Of a stretch of DNA of 64,000 nucleotides, positions 1-10,309 are shown piece after piece. A program made the translations under genes and the position numbers. Each line of letters begins with the position of its first letter. Position 1 is the first letter of the stretch. Location: NCBI RefSeq assembly GCF_002234675.1, contig NC_019879.2, positions 28,537,063-28,601,062 on the forward strand. Direction: 5' to 3'. The notes below the pieces were generated by a model that saw nothing but the letters and a program-made list of their open reading frames with translations, was not told the DNA's origin and made no database searches. The stretch is from Oryzias latipes. Its lineage: Eukaryota; Chordata; Actinopteri; Beloniformes; Adrianichthyidae.

Positions 1-296
1 CCATCCACCCACCCATCCATCCACCCATCCATCCACCCACCCATCCACCCATCCATCCATCCATCCACCCACCCACCCATCCATCCATCCATCCATCCAT
101 CCACCCACCCATCCACCCATCCATCCATTTTCCTTCTTTCATCCATCTATCCACCCATCCTTACTTTACCCCACTCTATTAATCTTTCATCCATCCATCC
201 TCCACCCTATTTTAACAATCCACCCATCCATCCATCCATTCACCCACCCACCCAACCACTCATCCATCCATCCATCCATCCATCCATCCATCCATC
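1..296. repeat. (CCAT)n/(CCAC)n microsatellite
   Basis: Imperfect tetranucleotide array of CCAT and CCAC units, broken by short unique stretches around 128-220. It starts before the window. It lies in the lrrfip1 intron upstream of the first visible exon. Such arrays often form the 3' tails of fish LINE/SINE copies (GATG on the other strand), so it may mark an old insertion, but no element body is visible. Confidence 0.95.
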
Positions 297-910
297 TTTA
301 GATAAAGTTTTCTGTCACAGGTGGAGGTTAAAATGCTCCAGTTCAGTCATGACTGTGAAATCCTCAGTTGAACTTTAGTGGAGGCTGATAAGAAGCATTA
401 AAACCAAGAAGAACCGGCCATGACACTCCTGCTCATTTAGAGTCCAAGAGCGTCTTCAGCATGTAAGGTTTCTCTGAAGGTTGTTTTGTCCTTTCATTTC
501 ATTAGGTGATCATTTTTAAGATGTTGAGGTTCAGTCAGGCTCATCAGTGTTGATCAAAAGAAGTACAACAAAAATGTGTATCCTGGAGTTGATTGAAGCA
601 GCAACTTTTCTCCTGTTTTCATGGACTTGTCTTTAGAAAAAGCTAAAAGCTCCTTTAAACTCACACTGAGATTGTTGGATTAGATGCGTTCTCCATCCAG
701 ACTGACTAGACTCCTTCAGCTTTTGTTTAGTGGTCTTCCTGCGATGTCTGGATCAGTGTTCTCCTGCAGAACTCTTCAGCCTGAGGTCATGAACTGATGG
801 AGGACATTCAGCCCTGCCACCACCACGTTTGACGGTGTAGTCTTTCATGGAGGACCAGGCCGGTTTGTGCTTTCCAACAATGAAATGTGGACTTTTCTGC
901 CCTCCTGCAG
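297..910 (+). other. lrrfip1 intron sequence
   Basis: Non-repetitive intron sequence leading to a polypyrimidine tract and CAG acceptor at 908-910. I see no further lrrfip1 exon or other feature here. Confidence 0.6.
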
Positions 911-1550
911 GTGAAGAAGCTGAAAGCTCAGCTGGACCAGAAGACGCAGAAGAACAACACGGAGGGCGGCTTGAGCCCCGACGGGGAAATCTTTGAAAAC
1001 GGCAACGATCCAAACATCATGGACCTGCAGAGTACGTTCACATAAATCCACTGGACCAGTCTTCCTGAAGCCGTTCTCAAAACTAAACCGTTTCTTCTCC
1101 AGGAGACTCCAGCCGGCAGATCAACGACCTGAAGTTCAAGCTGGTGAAGGCGGAGCAGGACGTCACTGCGTTGGAGCAGAACGTAAGATCGCAGCCGAGA
1201 ACTCCAAGCTGAAGCTTTTCTCCCAGGGTCGGGTCAAACGTCCGCTTCGGTGTGCAGGTAACCCGCCTGGAGGGCCACGTGACTCGCTACAAGTCTTTAG
1301 CAGAGAACGCGGAGAAGGTGGAGGACGAGCTGAAGGCGGAGAAGAGGAAGCTGCAGAGAGAGGCAGGCGGAGGTTCCTTCCTCTGTTCCAGGCTGGTCGT
1401 AGAGGCTCTGGCTGACGCTCTCCTGCTTTTCCCCCCAAACAGCTGCGATCAGCGCTGGATAAGATCGAAGAGCTGGAGTCCAGCAACAGCCACCTGAACA
1501 AGAGGCTGGAGAAGATGAAGTCCAGCCGCGGCTTGGCTCCAACGCCGTAG
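911..1550 (+). CDS. lrrfip1: LRRFIP1, C-terminal four exons (5' end outside window)
   Basis: Coding exons 911-1031, 1103-1182, 1258-1362 and 1443-1550 (stop TAG) give about 137 residues of charged heptad-rich coiled coil. The stretch [17 protein letters not shown], the block [17 protein letters not shown] and the end [13 protein letters not shown] match the C-terminus of the LRR-flightless-interacting proteins. The segment before MDLQ ([16 protein letters not shown]) resembles LRRFIP1 more than LRRFIP2. LRRFIP1 is known as a cytosolic/nuclear nucleic-acid-binding protein that binds Flightless-I. Phases 1, 0 and 0 join cleanly. The third intron has no usable GT donor in frame; the phase-0 junction needs a GC donor at 1363-1364. 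The C-terminus here (SSRGLAPTP) differs from the usual mammalian tail. lrrfip2 or a teleost a/b duplicate is the main alternative. Confidence 0.87.
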
Positions 1551-2060
1551 CGGCCGCAGGCGTCCAGGATGGACGATCGCCCAGAGGAGAACCGCCCCGC
1601 TTTCACCTCCGCCCCCTGAAGGTCCACTCAGAAAACACCGACGAGCTACGTGCCATGCCCCGCCTTCCAGGAGGTCCTCGCTGTCCAGAGACTATGGTGG
1701 AAGCAGTGCAGCACTGACAGCTGACGCCGTCCGTGCACGCCCCGTGCACGTGCGTGCCAGAGCCAAAACTCCTGACACACGAACCCGCAAAGTCTTTCCC
1801 CGAACCTCCAGCACCGTCTGTCCGTTAGCTGAGGCTCCCCTCTTAGCCCGCGGAGCGGCGCAGACGTGCGCCTCTGCTTCTCCTAGTCGGTCACTGGTTC
1901 GATGCCATGCACTCCCGCCCAATCTGAGACTTCCCGTGAAAACGTCTCGACCGGGACTCAAAGCCGAGATGCTGCTTCACTGTTTACAAAGCTTTAAAAT
2001 GTTTGTAAGGAAACATACCGAAGTGAAACATTTGTACAATAAAATGTCAAACTTCGAGCT
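1551..2060 (+). other. lrrfip1: lrrfip1 3'UTR
   Basis: GC-rich sequence after the stop ends in an AT-rich stretch with AATAAA at 2038-2043, the first good polyadenylation signal after the coding end. Long open frames here on both strands reflect base composition and match nothing I recognise. Confidence 0.6.
2038..2043 (+). terminator. lrrfip1: Polyadenylation signal AATAAA of lrrfip1
   Basis: Canonical hexamer 488 nt after the stop codon, followed within about 20-30 nt by T/G-rich sequence. It is the likely 3' end of the lrrfip1 mRNA. Confidence 0.65.
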
Positions 2061-3032
2061 TTCAGTTTTCCGCACTGACAGACGTCTGCTGGGTCTCCGG
2101 CGTCCGCCGAGGGGGACGCAGCCGAGACCTTCTGCTCACGTCTTTCTTTAAACCGGGTTTGAGGCTTTAGATGACATCAAACCAGGAAAGAAAACACAAA
2201 CTTAAATTTAAGGGAATAAAAAACGTTTTTAATCTATGAATTTCTAAAAGCTCTTCAGGATGAACAAGTGAAACAAAAACACAATCCCATCTGTCTGCCT
2301 TCACAAAGTCCCAAAACGGAACCCTGGAGGACACACAGTGTCCGATTCGGCTGCTTTTCTTTCTCCACGTTCTTTATTTCATTTTTTGGCTGCTTCCCAA
2401 AATGAGACTAAGTTCATTTCTTCTTTCATCGACTAGTTTGTCACCAGCAAAGTAACCAGATTTTTAAATAATTTACTTTATTAGAAAAAAAAAAAACACA
2501 AGGTCCATTTATATCCAAAAGGTTTTTCTGATTGTTGGACGATGACCTCTGACCTTTTGTCCATGTCCTTCTGCTTCTTTGATGCTGTGAGTCGCTCCGT
2601 TGATCCAGGTCTTCTGGATCTCTGTGGTCTCTCAGAAACGGCTTTGGGGGTCGTTCAGATCAAAGAACGTCAGTGACTTGGTTCATGCGTGACAACTTTC
2701 TGAAATCTTTTTCAGACGGCAGCTTGATGAGTTCAGGTGACAGTTCAGAAAGTGGTTTGTAAAGAAGTTGAGACCAAAGTGGGTTGAGCTCAAAGCTCTG
2801 GGATGGTGGTGGAAGTATGAGCATGTGGGCTCATTTTCTGCAGCAACATTCAATAATTCCTTTAAAACTGATCATACGATCTACATTTACTTGTGTTTTA
2901 TTCTTTTTTAGAAAATAATTTAGCTTTTTAAGACCACATTTGAATGTCTCATGTCTCTTCCACACCTTAGAGGGATTTTCTATTATATGAAACACATTTT
3001 GGTGAGTAAGAAGTTAAAGTTTCTCTGTTTTG
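2061..3032. other. Convergent intergenic spacer lrrfip1/tyw5
   Basis: Contains the 3' flanks of two convergent genes. No coding exon, RNA gene or recognisable repeat is visible beyond A- and T-rich runs near 2485 and 2905. TTTATT on the + strand near 2466-2484 and 2898 could serve as minus-strand polyadenylation signals for tyw5. Confidence 0.5.
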
Positions 3033-6000
3033 CTAGTCACAGCAGGATGATGCAGTTTCCTCCTGTGCCTCTGCTCCCATCAGTCTGCCGCAGAGCGCCC
3101 TCTGCTGGATGCGCTGGATCATCCTGCGGCCGTAGAAGTCCCTGTAGTCTGCGGGCAGCTCTTCCAGAGCGCGCAGACCTCTGTCCAGAGCCTGGAGCGC
3201 CCGAGCAGCAGCCTGCGGATCTTTGTTCCCGTACGGGTCCTTCCTGTCGTAGCTGTTCGCAGGCAGGTGGCGCCAGAACACGTTCACGCCCACGCCAAAC
3301 TGCAGTGCGCGCGTGTTGTGGAACCACAGAGCTGGGTGTTCAGAATGAGGAGGTCAGGTTCCGTGGAGCAGCGTCTCAGATCAGAGAGGAAGCATCTTAC
3401 CGGGGATGAAGAGCAGATCACCGGGCTGCAGCTCACACTCGTGTCTGCTCGCTCTGACGAAGTCAGGGAACCTCTGCAGGTCGGGTCGGTCGATGTCCAG
3501 AACCTCAGACTTGTCCCCTGTGGGGTCACATCATTAACCGTGCTTCTGCATCCAGAGGGAGCTCACCTTTCCTGCAGAAACCTACCGGACAGGTAGAGGT
3601 GCAGAGCATCCTGGGGGCTGAACAGAACCACCCTCTTGGTGCCGCTCACCTGAGCCAGCAGGTTGTCCATCACCTGCAGCCACAGATAACCCCTTACAAT
3701 AATCCAGAACTTCCTCGGGAATGACAGATGTGCAGCAGACTGACGTCGTAATGCGTCCACAGCTGCAGGCCGCAGGAGCTGATCCGGAAAACGCTGGAGA
3801 AGAACTGATCCGGTTCGAAGAAGGGGGGGATGAGAAAATCCTCTGCCAGGTCAGGAAACTGCTTCCTCAGATCGGCAGGTTCCTGAGCAGAACCCAGATG
3901 TTTGTTCAGTTTGATCCAGAATAAAAATTCTATTTCAGATCTTGGAGTTGTGGCTCTTGTCTGCAGAAATATTAAGCCTAAGTTTCTGAAGCTCCAAACC
4001 TTCAGGGCTGACCTTTTCAGAGTCCCAGCTGCTTCATGTGGGACCCTTATCTGTATATGAGAACTGGACTGAGTGACCCCTCCCCTCCCTTGCGGTTTAA
4101 GTCTGGACCCGAGGAGCCGGGTTCTGGAGGAACTGCAGCCGGTTTACAGCATCTCTGAACCTGCTGGAGATTAGTGCCTCTGGTTCAGACAGAACCCCTT
4201 CAATTCTGTTTTTGAGGAGCTAAGTTTCTGATGAAGATGTGGATTCATGTGACCGTCACGCGCTAGAGTGACTTTTCCTTTGTTTCTCCAGGAAAGAGAC
4301 GGTTAATTCAGTGCGTCTGAGTTTAACTGCAGAAAGTTGGTCTGCATCCGTTCAGAGATCGGATCAAATCCACTTTAAGGAGGGGAAAATTCAATTGTCC
4401 CAACAACTGGGGATTGGTCATCATGGTGCACTGAAAGGGAGAAAATGTGCAAAAAAAATTCAAGCTAAAGAAAAAAAAGAAGCTGATCTGTTGGATGCAG
4501 TGATGGATGGAGTCCACTGTTCTGCATATTGTGGTAAAATACACAACATTTGCTGCTCTAGAAGTTGGTATAGATTGAACAAAACAGGTCCCAGAATGGA
4601 GCCCTGGGGAACCCCGCAGGTCTAGGCCACTTGGTCTGAGAAACAGTCACTCATGCATCACTCAGATGAAAACAAACTACGAAGGAGGCTTTGCCCCGCC
4701 CATTTCTTTGTCAGCTTGATAAATAAGCTCAGGGTTTGATTTGGACTGGAGAACTGTCTGGACCAAGCCCAACAGAACCACTGAGCAGCGGAAGCCGCTT
4801 CAGACACATGACATTACTAGTGGCATGAAGGTTTTCATAATTATCATCTTTAAGAGACGTTTAAGTTAAATACAAATATTTTTATTCATTTTGTATTTTA
4901 AAATAATTTGAATCAAATGTTAATTTCAGAAAAACGTTTTTATAATTAAATTTTAAGTTGTTTTACTGTAGATTAAAGTTAAAAAAGGTTTAGAACAAAG
5001 CTGCATCACCACCTAGTGGCAGGAAAATGTAACTGCAGAAATAATTAAAAACATGTTCATTTAAGTAACAGATTCAACTGTTTTACATTTTAGAAAGTAA
5101 AAAAAACAACAAAGAAATTTAAAAAGTTTAAAAAAGAAAAAAGTTTTTTTTCTGAAATGAAGTGAGGTGTTGATGTACCTTCCTGACGTCTTCTCCCAGA
5201 GATCGAAGGTAATAACTTTCCTCCTAAAACCAAAGCAGAAGTCATCAAAGAACCAAACAGACATGACCTTCACAGGTTCCTCCTCCTCATCCTCACCTCA
5301 CACAGAAAGAAGTCAGAGTGTTTTTTCTCAGAAGCTCTTTTCACAAACTCATTAAACGGCAGAGTCCTGTGAAAACGAGATGTTCTGCGTTTAGTTCTCA
5401 TTTTTCTCAGACAGACTGTGTTTTTTGTGCTGCTGGTTCACCTGTACACAAAGTTTTTGCGCAGAAAGTCCATTTGTGGCACCGTGGAGACGTGAATCTT
5501 CACCTCCTTGTCTCCTCCCCTCCGTGCCAGATATTCAGTGGTCCAGAGCTGCTGACACGGGCCCAGAGGGACTCCTCTGAGGATGGCGGGCCGCCGCTGA
5601 GGAGCAGGAGCAGAAACAGGACCACGTCTGTGAAACGTATCTGATGCAACTTAAACCAACACATGATGTTCCTCAGAGGATGAAGGAATCCTAAATAATT
5701 AAATTTCCTTTTTTACCAAAATATTTACGATTTAGATAAAAAAAATTATATTTTTAAAAATGTCTTTAAGTCCTAAACCTTATTAAACGGAAAGATTAAA
5801 TAAATCAAAGTCAAAGTGATATGGATTTTTAGAATTAAATCTGAGCTTTATTGACACTATGGATTATAAAGCTTTTATTTTTTCATGAAATCTTAATCAG
5901 ACCTTCATTTAATCAAATTAAACTTCAACAGGATTATGGCCAAAGAAAAGTCCCCAAAACAAACACAACTTTACGACAATAATTAAAATGAATAATGATA

Positions 6001-6234
6001 ACGTTTGTTGTGGCTCTGGCTTGTCAAAATGCAAAGAATCATAGCTAAACTGCTGCAAACTGCGTGAAACCTTAGAAAAGGCAGAGTTGTCAAAGAAACC
6101 ATGATGAGGTGTTTAAATGCTTGTTTTTTTATGTTTCTCTTCTTTACCTCGGGATAGATTTCCTGCAGGAACGTTTCTCTGTCCACTCCAGTAAATATCG
6201 GGACGGATTTGATTTCCTGCTGCTTCATTTCCAC
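3033..6234 (-). CDS. tyw5: tRNA wybutosine-synthesizing protein 5 (JmjC hydroxylase)
   Basis: Exons in transcript order: 6234-6148, 5596-5442, 5366-5297, 5223-5179, 3882-3745, 3673-3586, 3517-3401, 3331-3033; together 999 nt, 332 residues (human 315). All introns are GT-AG. TYW5 is an Fe(II)/2-oxoglutarate oxygenase that hydroxylates wybutosine at position 37 of tRNA-Phe. The cupin core is visible. The HxD iron ligands are H163 and D165 in LWTHYD; the following exon begins [20 protein letters not shown]. The second histidine is H238 in ALWFHN. The C-terminal block [20 protein letters not shown] is family-specific. The start at 6234 gives [14 protein letters not shown], as expected before the [14 protein letters not shown] motif. 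Head to head with maip1 and convergent with lrrfip1. Intron 4 (3883-5178) contains a LINE remnant. No defect seen. Confidence 0.95.
4290..4700 (-). mobile_element. LINE reverse-transcriptase remnant (L2/CR1-like)
   Basis: On the minus strand, just inside 4624, the translation reads [17 protein letters not shown], the RT palm motif of L2/CR1/Rex-type LINEs. The preceding and following parts are degraded by stops and frameshifts. It sits in tyw5 intron 4 in the same orientation as the gene. Only a few hundred bases can be attributed; the ends are uncertain. Confidence 0.6.
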
Positions 6235-6544
6235 CGATGTTCTGAGCAGAAACCATCAAGTCAACCCTTTCAGTAAGCAGCTGTAATCAAACACGCCGGT
6301 GTTACACCGTTATTCTTCCCTCTTGAAACAAGGACAAGCGTCCTGACCAACAAAATCGATCTCACAACTATTCTCTGTATTTACGCAAAACAATACTGTA
6401 TATTTTCTTTACATTAATTAGAAGTACTTCCCTGCTTTAATATTTCCGACAATTATATTTTTATGTTACTTTTGAAAACCATATTCCTTGTTTCTACCCG
6501 GAACACAAAGAAAGACGGACAAACAGGCTCCGGACGGGACAAAG
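6235..6544. promoter_or_regulatory. Divergent promoter of tyw5 and maip1
   Basis: Only 310 bp separate the two start codons, which face away from each other. The same TYW5/MAIP1 (C2orf47) head-to-head pair is known in mammals, so a shared bidirectional promoter is likely. The sequence is not a strong CpG island and no TATA box stands out. An upstream in-frame ATG at 6488 would add 19 residues to MAIP1; the ATG at 6545 is preferred because it begins the Arg-rich presequence. Confidence 0.7.
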
Positions 6545-8690
6545 ATGGTTCTGTTCTTGTACAGACTTCGTCCAAGGCGGCCTGCAGGTTTCAGCTTCAC
6601 CCAGCAGCCCTTCAGTCTAAGAACCGTACTGAGCAGATCCGGTCCGGTCCAGTTGGACAAACCCTGCGCCGCCGCAGCGGCTCGTTTTTACAGCTCCCAG
6701 CGAAAGGAGCAGACCCAGAAGGTGGTGGTGGTCGGCATCCCAAACCCTTTCATCTGGTTCCGGACCAGAATTTACTATTTTCTCATCCGGACCTACTTTG
6801 ACAAAGAATTCAACATCGAAGAGTTCACAGAGGGGGCAAAGCAGGTGTGTCTGTGCGCATGCGTGTTTTGTGTTCACAGCAAAATACTAAAATCCATGGA
6901 CATGTAAATTACAAAAATAATAATCAAAGACATGTAATGATGACGTCATTCAACTGACTGTAGTAAATAACAATTACAATGATTTTACAAAACCACAACT
7001 TTCAATACACAAACTTGTTAAAAACTAGAGTTAAGGATCAATAGCTGCAAACTACAGTAAACATTAAAAATACCTGCTAGTGACTGTTTCTGGTTCAGGA
7101 AAAAAGTCAGCTTTGGATTTGGATTTGCTTTATTTAAAGCAAACAATACTAAAGGAGATCAATAAGAGACAAACCGGTTCACATTTATACAGAGTTATAT
7201 CAAACCTTGGATGATTAATCATGACGTGATTGGAAAGTGAAAAATTTCAAAGTAAAGCAAATACACTTCTATCTTTCTGCAGTTGTCATTTCTCTAAATC
7301 ATAAGTAAACATATTTGTACTTGTTTATACAAAACTATTGAATCCACTAAATGTGAATTTTGTCAAAAGAGTGTAATTATTAGCTCAGACAGGAGTGTAA
7401 GGAAGCAAACATATGATTCCTCCCCTATTGGGCTTTACTTGTAATTTCTAACATAATATTCATAATTCATAATCATTATTTCACAGGTCAAGTATCAAAC
7501 TGGAGTTAATTATCATCAGAAAAATTTTCAGAAAGGATTCTGATCACAGATCCAGCATCTCAACGTGTCAGTGATGATGATGATGTTCTTCCTCGCAGGC
7601 CTTCTCCCACGTTTCCAGGCTGCTGTCTGAAAGCCGCTTTGATGCTCTGGATGGGCTCGTCGCTAAAGATGTGAGTTCAAAGCAGCAGGTCTGAACTGGA
7701 CTCAGAACAGAACTGGACTTCCTCCTCCAGGATTCCTTATTAACCCCCTTAACCCTCAGTAGTCTGGGCGTTTTTGACTACAGTTTGCTCTGATAATGTA
7801 TCTTTAAGCAGTTTTTGAGCCTAATTTTCTTTATATATGTCTTCCATCATGGGAAAAGTGAAACAAAAACGGGTTAAAAAAACACCGGAACAGGATTTGG
7901 AACGAAGTGGGTCTTTAAGTTTTGAATAAAACGTATTTTAATGGCAGGTTGGTGTAATTTCTGCGTCATTGTAAACAATCGCCCATAAGTGGACGGGATA
8001 GGCTCCGGCAACCCCGTGACCCCGAAAGGGAACAATGAATGAATTGTAAACAATCGATGTGTCTGAGCTTTAAAGGTTCTCATTTTCTCATACAGCTACT
8101 TTTTTTTTCTAGACATGAGTAGATCAGAACAGACTCAAAGTTAATGGTGGGGATGAAATGTTCCTGCATCTGCTCCACACAGCTGATCGGAAAGCTGGAG
8201 GAGAAATGCAACTCGCTGCCGTCAGACTGCAGGAAGGCGCTGTCAGCGGATCCTGATGAGGTCATGTACGCCACACCTGGAGACGTGGGGATCTACTACG
8301 ACGACAGCGGTGAGAGGAAAAGCTCAAACCGGCGGGGCGGGGCTCCGTCAGGCTTCTGTCCTGCTGAGAGGTTTTCTCTTCTCCAGGGAGAAAGTTTGTC
8401 AGCATCCTGATGCGGTTCTGGTATCTGACCAGCGTGCGGCTTCCCGACGACAGCGTGGAGGGAAGTCGCATCTTCAAAGTGGCGATCGGAGACAAAGAGG
8501 AAGAAACGGAAACCAAGAGGCTGCTGACTGCAATATATGAGTGAGTGTGTCCGCGCCACAGTATTGATCTGATCTGAAGACGCTGCTCTGAACAGGATTT
8601 CTCTGGGACAGATTCCAGAGGGAGTTCACCAAAGGGGTGCCTCCTGACTGGACCATCACCAGGATAGAGCACTCCAAGCTTTTGGACTGA
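6545..8690 (+). CDS. maip1: Matrix AAA peptidase-interacting protein 1
   Basis: Exons 6545-6844, 7599-7670, 8183-8309, 8387-8540 and 8612-8690 total 732 nt, 243 residues (human 291). MAIP1 is a mitochondrial matrix protein with a Tim44-like domain. It associates with the m-AAA protease and guides maturation of the calcium-uniporter regulator EMRE. The N-terminus has many Arg and no acidic residues (FLYRLRPRRPAGFSF), as expected of a matrix-targeting presequence. The conserved core IPNPFIWFRTRIYYFLIRTYFD lies at the end of exon 1. Later exons give FSHVSRLLSESRF, the DPDEVMYATPGDVGIYYDDS block and MRFWYLTSVRLPDD. All junctions are GT-AG with matching phases. The shorter length is mainly a shorter N-terminus. 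It is divergent from tyw5 and about 1.6 kb upstream of pgap1. Confidence 0.94.
7800..7918 (+). repeat. Terminal fragment of a dispersed repeat (TTAAAGACCCACT family)
   Basis: In maip1 intron 2. The stretch with ATATATGTCTTCCATCATG and ending GTGGGTCTTTAA matches the end of the repeats at 19085-19520 and 36050-36175. Described further under those entries. Confidence 0.5.
7975..8045 (+). repeat. Fragment of tRNA-derived SINE/LINE tail
   Basis: The text GGATAGGCTCCGGCAACC then GTGACCCCGAAAGGGA followed by AATGAATGAAT is the 3' tail of the teleost dispersed repeat seen at 55040-55310 and 56880-57180. A similar scrap lies at 14862-14900. Old fragments in introns. Confidence 0.6.
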
Positions 8691-9163
8691 AGAGGCTGGA
8701 CCTCTCAGCCACGTGGTCCAGAACCATCATCATCTCCAACAGCATCCATCAATGATCCGTTTTTTTTTCCTCCGGGACTCAGCCGACAAGGAAAGAGGTG
8801 CTGGACTTGATGTCAGTCCTTTAAACTGGGAAATCTTTAGCCTACATGGAGATTTTAAATGTCTTTGAGCAGCTGTTTCATTCAGCTTTCAGTCGTGGAT
8901 AGAGGAGCGTCCAACACCAGAAAGTGTCTCATCAACGTATTTCTGCCCTTCACAACACCCCAAAGTGTTCCCTATGGGTCAAATAATGAGGTGATTTATT
9001 TAAGAGAACAGTGAGGAAGAGTTGTGGCGATGCTGTTCTGAACATAAACAGAGCCAAACACTGAAAACATTTGAATCGGTTTGGTGGTTTGTTTCTGAGC
9101 TGCTCATCATGTGACCCCGGAACGCCCAGCTGTGCCTCCCTGTTTCTGCATACATGGACTTTT

Positions 9164-9169
9164 AATAAA
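9164..9169 (+). terminator. maip1: Polyadenylation signal AATAAA of maip1
   Basis: Canonical hexamer 474 nt after the maip1 stop, the best candidate 3' end. The flanking 8691-9163 is plain 3'UTR sequence. Confidence 0.6.
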
Positions 9170-10059
9170 GATACATTTACACTTTGATTTCTTTCAAACG
9201 GCATTTAGTTCTTATTTGTGCAACTTTATAAAATTGCTGACGTTTTTGGATGTTTGCATCAATATTCAAATCACTATCATATAAAACATTTTCATAGATA
9301 ATAAACTTAAATTTCAACTTATATTATGGTTGTTGCTTTTTTTGTGGTTTTATTCAACATTTTTTGTTATTTATTACATTTCTACACATGTGGACAAGAA
9401 AAATAACTTTTAACAAACCTAAACTCATACGTTTGTTATGCATTTAATTTTAGTGTAAAGAATAAAATCTTGTAGGACTTTGTTTTGTAGACCTTAAATG
9501 AAGAATAATTTGCAACAAATAGAAATTGTTGGTGTCTGAATGTTTGTTCTGAGGGCCAGCAACCATTCTGTCCCCGCCCTGCCCTACTTCCTGCTGGTCA
9601 CACCTGGATCAGGTGGTTTTTCTTGTAAATTTAAAAAAACGGTTTAAAAACACCTACCGGTAGTTCTTTGGAAGTTTTTTCTCCCATAATTAACAGTGAT
9701 ATGCATTTGTCATTTGACCGTTCAATATGCAATTTAGGCTTGGAATGCGATAATGCATGAAGCCATTTAGAATTCAATATGAAAAATTCAAATTCAGTTT
9801 TCTGTTTTCAAAATAAAATACTAAATAAAAACAAAATCAATTGCCTTTTGAATTGTCATGACAACCCTTTGTACACTATCCAGGCTTGTGGATACATATT
9901 TAGCTAATTTTGTTATCTGTAAAAAAAACTAATAAATAATTGTGTTATATATTGATAAAATAAGCGGTTAAGATAACCATAAAATACAACTGATTTTTTC
10001 TGTGTGGAAAATCTAAATTTAATATTTTAACATTTTACCGTGAATTCTATATTAAACGA
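9170..10059. other. maip1-pgap1 intergenic, AT-rich
   Basis: AT-rich sequence with no exon or recognisable element. Confidence 0.5.
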
Positions 10060-10309
10060 CTAAACTGACCAATCATTTGCGAAGAACAGGCGTGTTCCTG
10101 TTGAATGTGACGTCACAGACTAGCTGTTCGGCTATTGGTCTGTATCCCCTCATGGCCTCTCCTGATTGGCTGACTGGCACGTCGTCCCTCCCTCCTTCCT
10201 GGACGTCGTTCCTGTTGTGAGCTGGTGTGTCTGACAGGCGAAAGGCTTCAGCGTGAACATGGAAACGTGGACTTAGGCGGCGCGTGAGCCTCGGCGGAGA
10301 GAATCGGAG
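10060..10309 (+). promoter_or_regulatory. pgap1: pgap1 promoter and 5'UTR
   Basis: A palindromic CRE (TGACGTCA, 10108-10115) sits between a CCAAT box (10069-10073) and two inverted CCAAT boxes (ATTGG at 10134-10138 and 10165-10169). Local base composition switches from AT-rich to GC-rich. This is the architecture of a TATA-less housekeeping promoter driven by CREB/ATF and NF-Y. No TATA box is seen. Confidence 0.7.
10259..10276 (+). other. Short upstream ORF in pgap1 leader
   Basis: ATG at 10259 opens a five-codon frame (METWT) that stops at 10274-10276, 33 nt before the main start. If transcription begins upstream of it, it could lower translation of pgap1. Its context is AACATGG, with purine at -3 and G at +4, which is good for initiation. 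Confidence 0.45.

Noticed and set aside
1..296. Regular CCAT/CCAC repeats considered as a CRISPR-like array
   Set aside because: Simple tetranucleotide repeats without spacers, in a vertebrate intron.
6488..6544. Upstream in-frame ATG as maip1 start
   Set aside because: Would add a 19-residue segment unlike the family; the ATG at 6545 directly opens the Arg-rich presequence.
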